Below are positions 32,401 to 40,000 of a stretch of DNA of 40,000 nucleotides, one piece after another (positions within the stretch are counted from its first letter, which is position 1; every line of letters begins with the position of its first letter). The translations under genes were made by a program, and so were the position numbers. Source of the DNA: Chytridium lagenaria (Eukaryota; Chytridiomycota; Chytridiomycetes; Chytridiales; Chytridiaceae); NCBI GenBank assembly GCA_025449115.1, contig JAHLKC010000102.1, forward strand, positions 1-40,000. Reading direction: 5' to 3'. Under the pieces are notes generated by a model, which did not search any database, was not told the origin of the DNA, and was given only the letters and a program-made list of their open reading frames with translations.

Positions 32401-35400
32401 ATGCAATCACCCATCATTCCTCAAACGCGGTTCGCGGATCTGCAGAGGCAGAGACCGGACTTGACGGTCTCTCAGATCATCAACTCGAATAACTACACTT
32501 TGGAGGAGATTCAGTCGGGAAAGGTTGACTTGAAGGCGGATCCTGTTATTCCTGAGAAAGCGGATGCGGTTGTTGTTGGAGCTGGAATGGCTGGGTTGAT
32601 CTTTGCTATTCATCTCAAGGTAGGCTAGAAGCTTCATTCACATTGCATCACTGGCCATCATCCATCAGCTTGTTTCTGTCGATCCTACCACTATCTTGCA
32701 TCTTTTATTCAGTACATGATCATGTTTTTGACACCTTTTCTCCTCACTATTTTCTGTTTTACCCATCACCATCAGAAAATCAAACCCGATGCTGTCATTG
32801 TCGTCCTCGAACGGTCTGCCCAACCCACCTACAAGATTGGCGAGTCAACACTCAGCACCTTTTCCCGTTTCTGTCAATCCCACATCATGTCATCTCAGTA
32901 CATGCTCCGTCTCTTCAACATCAAGGAAGGACTTGATTTCGTCTACCTCGATGAGAATAGCGACAAGAAGCACTACCAGGATATTGGCGGATTGGATTAC
33001 AGTTTCCAGCTGGAGAGAAAAGTTTCTGAGCTGTTGTTCACGCTCAAGGCGCAGAGAATGGGTGTGAAGGTAAGACCTAACGCCGTCTTGATTTGATGCG
33101 CATATTCTAATAGCGCCTCCCCAAACCTTTCAACGTCGTCTTCATTTCTATGTTGATAAACCTTTTTTTAAAAAAATGATAGGTCTTTTACGCGTCGCCG
33201 TTGACGTCGTGGGTCTGACATTATCTGCCCAACCCTCAAGACGATCCAATACACACTCGGCTCCTCCATTTCCAGCCCCACACCAGATGCAGCAGCCCGT
33301 TCCTCGCATGACGCCCCATTGCAGATGCAACAGGGTCCCCCTATAACCCGATCAGCGTCGATCAGCTTGGCGCCCACTCACAGGGCTTTTTCCGTGGATG
33401 TGGAGAGGATAAAGACGCTTGGTAAAAAGAGGTCGAACCTGTTTTTGAGAATGTTTGGAGGGAAAAATAAGGTGAGTCATTAGTTAACGCCGTGTTTGAT
33501 GGTTTTTTTTATATATTTATTTATTGCTATTGGGGTTTACAAGTTTCTACCTAAAATATTTACTTTATATGTATCTACTTTATACATTATGCTATGACGT
33601 ATATACCTACACTTCATCTTTTATTACTTTATTCCATTAATGGAAGAACTGCCTCTATAGAGGCTGAGTGTTTTAAATTTTTTTCTTTTTCATTTTATAA
33701 TTCTTTATTATTATTAAATTAAAAATGTCTTTTTTAATTTCTTGTTTCCATTTCATCACGTGACCATTCCATTTATTTTATTATTTAATTATTATTTATT
33801 TATTTATTTATTTATTTTCAACTTGTCTTTCTCATCTATCCATCCATATTCCATATTCCATCACTGCCTTCCATTTCTCTTCTTACACTAAATGGCTATA
33901 CTAAATATTAAAACTACATATTCTCTTTCTCTCTAGCACTCTAACCCATCTGCACCTATCGCACTCCCTGCACCACCACCACCAGAGCCCATCAAGACAC
34001 CCCACTCCGCGTGCTCCCGTCATCCAGGCAAAGATTGTCGCAGATGCATCAGGCCTCACACAGACCATTGCCAAGCAACTCGTCAAGACGGAGAAATTCC
34101 CTGGAATGGATTTTGACGCGTACTGGGCTTACTTTAAAGAGGATATGGTGAATATGGAAAAGAGTATCAGCAACTATGAGTATCCGGGTAGTATCCATTT
34201 GTGTATGAAAGGATGGTTGGAGTTGGTGGATGTGAGTCTTTTTTTTTTGGTTTCTTTTAGCTCTACTCTTTTGCAAATTGGTATTCTTTTTTCTTTCCTT
34301 TCCTTTTTTTTCTTGTTGATAACAATTAGCTAACGACGTTTTACTCTTTTTAAAGTCGTCTCGTCACCTGGGAAAAATCTCCCCGCGCCAACCTCATGGA
34401 TTTGATCACCTACCTCCTCGACAACGGTTGACGCAGGTATCAACGAAACGTCTCGTCCCCTGCATGGACACCCTCTCCGCCATGTTTGGCTGCACCCACG
34501 AACGCATAGTCTCGATCGGTTTCACCCTCCGTTCCGAATCCGTCGCCACCCTCCCTTCCTTCCCCCACATCTCTCCCAAAGCCAGTGAAAATGAGAAACG
34601 TTTCTGGGGTATTGTCCACAAGTACCAGTTCTCGAAAAAGTCCTCTACACGTCTGGTCCGATACTCTGTGCTCGAGAAAATACTATGGTCCCATCTTTGG
34701 AACGTTTTTCGCGAGAAAGTCGATATCGTACCGTCAGACCGCTGTCGCTGGACCGGGTTGGTTTGCCATGGGCAACGCGTCGGGTTTCACATCACCGCTT
34801 TTCTCGCCCGGTATCAATTGCATTGCGTTACCTCAAGCGTTCCTTGCCGGGAACCTGGCGAAACGACACCTGAGACCGGGGGAGGAGGTGTGGGATGAGT
34901 ATCAGCATCGGATGAATGATGTTCAGATTCCTGGATTGAGGATGGTGGATCGATTCCTGTACAGCATGTTTAGGGACGCGAGGTTATTCACTTGATGTTC
35001 CCGATCTATTTTGCGAACGGCATGGGGATGATTAGCAAAGAATTATCAAAAGTATTTTGCCGAGAGTGAAATTCACTGGAGTTTGGGATCGACTTCACCT
35101 GTCTTCCAAGAATTCGCCCCAGAGGTGAGTCATCTATGGGTCAACCTCTTTTTTTTTTTCAAAACCCATGCATCTAGACTGATCCCTCTAACGTCATGCC
35201 CTTTTCTTTCACAAAAAGATTCTCCCCCTGATCGAAGGCCTCCCCAACGACCCCATCTCCGACGAAACCATGGCTCAAGTCACCCTCATCTGCGAAAAAT
35301 ACCGTCAAATGGCCGTCGACCTCTACTCTGCGCACACCAAATACTCCCTGTACATGCGTTTCTACGGTGACGATCTCAAGCCCGCCCTGGCAAGATTGGT

Positions 35401-35686
35401 CGATACCCCGGTGATTTCGGTGGTCGACGATGCGTGAAATGTCGACATGGGAACGCACAGAAACGCGTGGAATGTATCTCCTGTGGAGCCGATTTACCAC
35501 CCATGATTCATCGACCTATGGAAGGAGTCGAGTTGTGATGGAACGGAGCTGTAAGAAGAGGTTTATGAGAATTATATGAGGATGAAGAGGGAGGAGGAGG
35601 AGAGGGTTACCCCTGATTCGGCGGTGATGATGGAAAAGAGGGAGTTGCCGCAGTTGCAAGTGGCAGAGGTCCAAGCTGCAGCATAA
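32401..35686 (+). CDS. flavin-dependent halogenase-like FAD oxidoreductase
   Basis: Halogenases of this fold use reduced FAD to chlorinate or brominate aromatic substrates; related monooxygenases share it. Exons start at 32401, 32776, 33183, 33937, 34356 and 35219. Visible in order: FAD Rossmann motif AVVVGAGMAGLIFAIHLK, ERSAQPTYKIGESTLS, YSFQLERKVSELLFTLKAQR, a Ser/Pro-rich insert, VADASGLTQTIAKQL, DFDAYWAYF, HLCMKGWLELVD where halogenases usually have WxWxIP, VSIGFTLRSESVA, and the second FAD region WFAMGNASGFTSPLFSPGIN. The C-terminus has paired cysteines, CVKC and CISC. At least five frame changes occur (near 34640, 34995, 35395, 35536). The end at 35686 follows an acidic EEVYENYMRMKREEEERV frame; a stop at 35538 is the alternative. 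Halogenation itself is unproven. Confidence 0.75.
33786..33825. repeat. (ATTT)n microsatellite in an intron
   Basis: A run of ATTT units lies within the 465-base AT-rich intron 33472-33936 of the halogenase-like gene. This intron is several times longer than most others in the gene. Confidence 0.7.
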
Positions 35687-36199
35687 GATGGGCGCGTTTC
35701 TATATCTCACTCTCGTGTTCGCTTTTCCGTTTCCTCTCTTCTAGAATGCCATCTACCTGTTTTCCCCAACCCCTCCCGCCTTTTCATTCCCGATCTCTTC
35801 GATCAATGCCTCGGTGCGCTATCCACCCATGTCTTTCCATCTTTGTTTTTACGAGCATGATATTGTTCGCTCTGGTTCCTCGCTTTATATCTTTTCTTTT
35901 TTTGTTCCTTCGTTTGTTTTTTTACCTGTCCTAGAGCCTCTTATCTTGAATCTTTGTCTGTCTGTCTGTCTTAGAATCTTTTATACAATCTAAAATCTTA
36001 CGTACAAGAAACGATCCAGTCGGTTCTTTTTTTTTGCTTGTTTTTTGTTTTTTGCTTTTTGGAAATGATTCCCCCCCCTTGCTGTTGTGTGAATTCAATA
36101 ATATAATTTCTTTCTGATGCCTCCTCTCCTCTTTAACTCTTAAATATTGACGAGTTTCGTGTAATGGCGTTTTTTTTTTCCTTTTTTTTTTCAGGCTTG
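35687..36199. other. 3' region, T-rich, no gene
   Basis: Downstream of the halogenase-like gene: T-rich tracts and a short TCTG repeat (about 35954-35970). Nothing coding seen. Confidence 0.45.
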
Positions 36200-36290
36200 T
36201 AGGTCATAATGGTAATCTAATGGTTTTTGGACTACCATTATGGCCTATGAATGGTAATCTAATGGTTTTTTGGACTACCATTATGGCCTA
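36200..36290. repeat. foldback (MITE-like) repeat with internal duplication
   Basis: TAGGTCATAATGGTA at 36200-36214 is the inverse complement, with one mismatch, of TACCATTATGGCCTA at 36233-36247. The inner 39-40 base unit is then repeated at 36251-36290, giving a second arm ending in the same 15-mer. The structure folds into a hairpin and looks like a tiny inverted-repeat element or its remnant. No transposase is linked to it; a possible zinc-finger fragment starts 34 bases further on. Confidence 0.65.
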
Positions 36291-36325
36291 TGCATATATG
36301 TTAAAAGCGTATTGTGAACTCAGGT

Positions 36326-36448
36326 CAGGGGAATTGCGAGTTCTTTGATTGGCGCATCACTCATTGCGGTGCCGAACCCAACATTGACGACTACATCAAA
36401 CGCGCATCAATGGCTCCACCTCGTGATGACCGAAAGTCAACGAGATGA
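36326..36448 (+). pseudogene. possible GRF-type zinc-finger fragment
   Basis: After an acceptor-like CTCAG (36319-36323) the plus strand reads GNCEFFDWRITHC, then GAEPNIDDYIKRA to a stop at 36448. The CxFFxW core is typical of the C-terminal half of GRF zinc fingers, found in topoisomerases, nucleases and some mobile-element proteins. The N-terminal half (G.PF..C) was not found upstream, so this is a fragment or a lone exon. Low confidence because of its length. Confidence 0.3.
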
Positions 36449-37373
36449 AATTGTTGGTAACGGCGATACAGGTGTTTTCATGAGATGAATTAGGATTATG
36501 AGGTGGTTGAGGTTGTTCCATGTTTTTTGAGTCTATCGATGACATTTTATGGTATGGGGTCTTTCCCTCTCTTTTTTAATTTATTTGGGGAAAGATATGG
36601 TAGTTATGAGCACAGCATCTTCTCCTCACGAATACCATCCTCATGAGCATCTCATCGGAAGGATCAAGCCGTTTTGTTGTTCTACACCTCGATATTCATC
36701 GGATGGATCAACACCGACAAACGGCTTAGGCGAATGGACGCCGACGGAGGAAGGGATTACCGCTTTGTGGATTTGTTTTATTTTGTTTTTTTTTTTTCTC
36801 GGTTTTTATTATTATTTTTTTGGAGTGAAACAAACCAATAGGCTTGGCAGGGCTGCAGGGCGGTAGCCCGTAGCCAAAGTCTTTGTTTACATACAAGGAA
36901 AGCACACAGGTGTTGTCTCCTTGATTTCTTACTATTGCGTTTTTATGTAATGTGTAATTATTATTTTAGTTGTCACCGCATTTCTATCCCTTAACTACAA
37001 TATATTTTCTATTTTCTCTGTGTAAAAGATCACATTTACTACTCGGTATTTTGATCTTTATGTTCATGTGTGCATTGGTGGTTACTTGTGATATCAATCT
37101 AGTCGATGCTCAACACGTCCGTCATTCGACCACTCGACAAGGATGCATAATTCGACAAAGACACACATTAAGGACCAATACTGTTGGTATTTGTTTGTTT
37201 CAAGACGAGGTCAGGGACTCAGGGCCGGTTGCACCTCTGATCAACTGGGTCACACATGGCTCGCTTGGATGGTATTAGGAAAGTCATAAAATTAAAGCCA
37301 CTTTTGTTTCACCTTTATACAGCAAAGAACCTTTTTTTCTAGTTAATCGTCCCTGAAGTCGTCTCTTTCCGTC
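36449..37373. other. intergenic, no gene seen
   Basis: Promoter side of the SAM-tailed gene at 37374. The open stretches at 36549-36866 and 36970-37278 have no domain and contain low-complexity Phe/Tyr runs from T-rich DNA. Confidence 0.4.
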
Positions 37374-39143
37374 ATGAGCTTCGTTTACCTTCCTGGATTA
37401 TCGGCGAGCTCAGACTCTGGGGACTGGTACGATACAGGGTGTGATGCTGAGCTTCTCAATGGTGGTGGTTGTATTGTGAGGCAGTCCAGCAGGGCGTCAG
37501 CATTCTGTTCTTCAAAATCAGAGTGGTAAGTGTTCTTTTTCCTACAACTTATGGCCTTTTTCACCTTTTTTCTTTCGTTCGTTTCTCTTCTTAGATGCAT
37601 TCCTGTTAGTCAAATGCATCTTAGCTAGTTGTCCAATTGCCCTTGCATGGAAGCATGTGAATAACTTTTTATCAGCGCCGGGTATATCTGCTGGAGCCAA
37701 AAACCAGGAACAACGAGGACGGATGCTACCTCTTTGGTCTTCCCCTGGTATTTTTCCAAAGTACTGTAAACTCTGCTGGCGTCCCCGACCAAAATGGATG
37801 GATCAAGGGTTAGTCGTTTCTCATCAATTGTTCTCACATTGAAAACAGATGGTGTCGTCGCTACTATCCGTGGAGTCGTAACAACCGTCACCTCTGCTCG
37901 CCCTCCCGCTCCCTCCTCTTCGCCGCCTCCAACGCCAGATGAAACTTCATCACCCCAACCGAGCAACCCCCATCTTCAGTACCTACTAGCGAAGGTGGAG
38001 CACCCCCACTCTCCGGACCAACCTCAACGCAAACCGGTAGAGTCGCCACCATCTTCACCCAAGTTGTCTCCAACGGCATCACCTTCAACGCATCCATCGT
38101 CACTCCCATCGCAGAGAGCGCAGTCAACCCTTCCATCAGAGCATTGGAAACTGGCACTGGAGGTGGCGGTGGTGCAGCGACTGCTGGAGGTCTGGGTGGC
38201 GCTGCTTTAGGGGCTGCTGTCGGGCTACCGCTTTTAGCCATCGCTGCCATTGGTGGGGCGGCTGCTTTGATGTTTTTGAGAAGGCGAAAGAGGAAAGAGA
38301 CGGACTCGAAAGGTGCTTTGGCCCGTGATATACGGTTAAATGCTGTAGGCCCATATGGCGGCGCGCCGAATGGTAGAGTCGATGGGAATGTATGTTGGCT
38401 GATAGCTCTTTCTGCTGCCCTTTTTCATGCCATCATTCTTTGCTCACAGTTATAGCGTTTCAATACTTTCCATTAAAAAAATGCCTTACTAAACCTATCT
38501 CCTTTGTTTTAACCAGGCTCTATCCTCATCTCTTCCACCAGCTACCCTTGTGCCACCCAGATCCATTTCCAATCGCGCTGCCGGCGCCGATCCCGCCATC
38601 GTCTCCTCCCTCCACGAACCCAAATCCGACGTCAAGGTCCCCGGAAGCAACCCCAGCGAACTTTTCGTTTCACGCTCGAGGCACTTACCCCATCCCGAGC
38701 CGAATCACTCTGACGAATACGTCAAGCAACCGCTCCCACGTCTTCACCGGGTCATGGAGTCGCTGTAAGTAAGGCGGCGGAGGCGGGGGCGGCTGGTGTG
38801 TCGTTGTACCCTGAGAAGAGGTCATATGATGAGGTGTTTACATGGGATAAAGATAGAATTATGGATTGGTTGAGGGCTTTACAGTTCCCCGAATCTATAG
38901 TGATGTCTTTTTACGGTAAGCTTCCTACTTCTTCCCCTTCAATTAAAGTATTTATCTGATCTCCCCTTGTATAGAAAATGAACATCACCGGTACCAAAAC
39001 TACTTCTCCTCACCGACACCATCCTCATCAACACCTACGCCATTCATGACCCCAATATCCGTCAAGCTCTCCTCTACCAGGTTGATCAGCTCCGGTCAAA
39101 CGGCTTCATCATCAGGACCGTCGTTGTCTTCGCAACCGAATAA
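37374..39143 (+). CDS. SAM-tailed single-pass membrane protein (Gly/Ala helix)
   Basis: Five exons (37374-37525, 37676-37808, 37849-38389, 38517-38915, 38975-39143). Ectodomain: MSFVYLPGLSASSDSGDW, TGCDAEL, GGGCIVRQSSRASAFCSSK, CAGYICW, GCYLFGLPLVFF and NSAGVPDQNGWIK. The stalk starts DGVVATIRGVVTTV, is Pro/Ser-rich, and has VVSNGITFNASIVTPIAES, then Gly-rich to the helix GAAVGLPLLAIAAIGGAAAL and LRRRKRK. After a Pro-rich linker comes the SAM-like half WDKDRIMDWLRALQFPESIV, a phase-1 splice after FY, then NITGTKLLLLTDTILINTYA and RQALLYQVDQLR, stop at 39143. Indels: an A lost before NNEDGCY, one in the stalk, one before the linker end, and two extra bases at 38975-39000. If these are real, the gene is a pseudogene. 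Near-identical to the next gene in exon 1. Confidence 0.7.
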
Positions 39144-39711
39144 TCGGAGTGATGGATTGCGGCTTACAACCCTGCTTAACATTGGTGGGTTGTTGTTGTA
39201 TTTTTGAGGAATCTTGGCGTACGGGGACGTAAATGGCGGTTGGCTGAGCTTGGATCACGTCTTTTTATAAATATATGACTTGTTGTGGCTTGTTTTTCTT
39301 TGTTGTCTACTGTTTTTGTAATCTTTTTTGTGTTAAAAGTATAATATTTTTGAAGTACAAATTCATACCTTTTGTTTGAAATATCTTATCATTTGTTGTT
39401 GCTGTTGATGTGTATGCAACTCCACCCTTTCGAAAAATAAGGATGCACGTATGAATGTTGGGGAAAGAAGGCTCAATCGATGCTTGTCTATAAGTTGTCT
39501 TGGATCCTGAGACTCTCAGCCAGGAAACCAAATTCCGTAAAATGAGGAGTGTGTAACTCTGTGCTACTTGACTCACTGCCACCACCGTTTTTACTGGGTT
39601 TTGTACTTCTTTTTCGGTACGCTTTACGTCAAAAAAAGAAACCGTTTCTTTATGACTTTTTAGTATATTATTATTGCACTTTTTTCATTGCATCCGTCCT
39701 CCATTCCGTCC
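39144..39711. other. intergenic between two tandem paralogues
   Basis: Holds the 3' end of the gene ending at 39143 and the promoter of the next copy. The bases just before both ATGs are alike (TTCCGTC then ATGAGC), supporting a recent duplication that included the promoter edge. Confidence 0.45.
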
Positions 39712-40000
39712 ATGAGCTACGTCTACCTTCCTGGATTGTCGGTGAGTTCTGACTCAGGGGATTGGAGCGATCCAGCTTGCGACGCCTTTCTTATCGGTGG
39801 GGGTTGTATCGTGCGGCAGTCAAGTAAGGCAAGCGCGTTCTGTTCCTCAAAGACACAGTGGTGAGTGATCTATTTTACTTTCATACGTTATAATTTGGTT
39901 ACGTCGAATGCATGGCTGCTGTTATCCGAATGATTGTTGCATGGCATGTAAACGCTGAATAGTTTTTATCAGTGCTGGATATATCTGCTGGGATCTTACC
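39712..40000 (+). CDS. SAM-tailed family protein, 5' part only (cut by window edge)
   Basis: Exon 1 (39712-39860) encodes MSYVYLPGLSVSSDSGDWSD, PACDAFLIGGGCIVRQSSKA and AFCSSKTQ. It ends in phase 2 (TG) and splices to TGCTGG at 39973, which gives CAGYICWDLT before the window ends. Exon sizes, splice phase and even part of the intron (TTGCATGG and TTTTTATCAG) match the gene at 37374, so this is a recent tandem copy. The stalk, helix and tail lie outside the window. Confidence 0.7.

Noticed and set aside
38975..39208. Alternative open frame at the end of the SAM-tailed gene
   Set aside because: It runs longer than the chosen one, but only the shifted frame gives the NITGTKLLLLTD block shared by the two paralogues.

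Overview
The window looks like nuclear DNA of a zoosporic (flagellated) fungus, most likely chytrid-like. Genes carry many short GT-AG introns (about 30-70 nt, a few much longer). The protein set mixes fungal-style enzymes and regulators (GATA factor, Mpv17/Sym1, flavin halogenase-like enzyme, ENPP-type phosphodiesterase) with a ciliary microtubule-inner-protein homologue at 18.5-19.3 kb that only a lineage with a flagellum should keep. There are no bacterial-style operons, rRNA genes, CRISPR arrays or convincing tRNAs.

Layout. 0-2.3 kb: no gene, but hairpin-bearing repeats and three copies of an 11-mer. 2.35-3.12 kb (-): AIG2-type gamma-glutamylcyclotransferase. 3.7-7.8 kb (-): AT-hook plus GATA-finger transcription factor whose zinc finger is split by a 1.6 kb intron. 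7.8-10.2 kb: simple sequence. 10.2-14.7 kb (-): four unrecognised genes with broken frames. 15.0-16.5 kb (-): membrane-anchored nucleotide pyrophosphatase/phosphodiesterase. 17.3-18.3 kb (-): Mpv17/PMP22 channel with a 19-nt microexon. 18.5-19.25 kb (-): CIMIP1/LLC1-like axonemal protein.

19.9-31 kb and 37.4-40 kb: an accessory region full of small single-pass membrane proteins. Four genes (26.4-28.2 and 28.7-30.2 kb on -, 37.4-39.1 and 39.7 kb to the edge on +) share one architecture: a signal-peptide-less N-terminal domain with six conserved cysteines, a variable Ser/Thr/Pro/Gln stalk, one transmembrane helix, and a C-terminal SAM-like domain split over two exons (the last gene runs off the window before its stalk). 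A fifth gene (21.2 kb, +) has a diverged version of the ectodomain and a charged helical tail instead of SAM. Two further paralogues (22.7 and 24.6 kb, -) and one relative by layout (19.9 kb, -) are short membrane-coil proteins. I read this as an expanded receptor/adaptor-like family with no name I know; it is the best candidate for an undescribed system here. A flavin-dependent halogenase-like gene (32.4-35.7 kb, +) sits between the two halves.

Many reading frames are broken by single-base indels, often in homopolymers, next to perfectly preserved motifs and splice sites, whereas other genes (AIG2, Mpv17, the genes at 21.2 and 22.7 kb) are exactly in frame. Unpolished long-read sequence is the simplest explanation; real decay of some paralogues cannot be excluded. 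Coordinates of broken genes are outer limits of the recognisable coding sequence.
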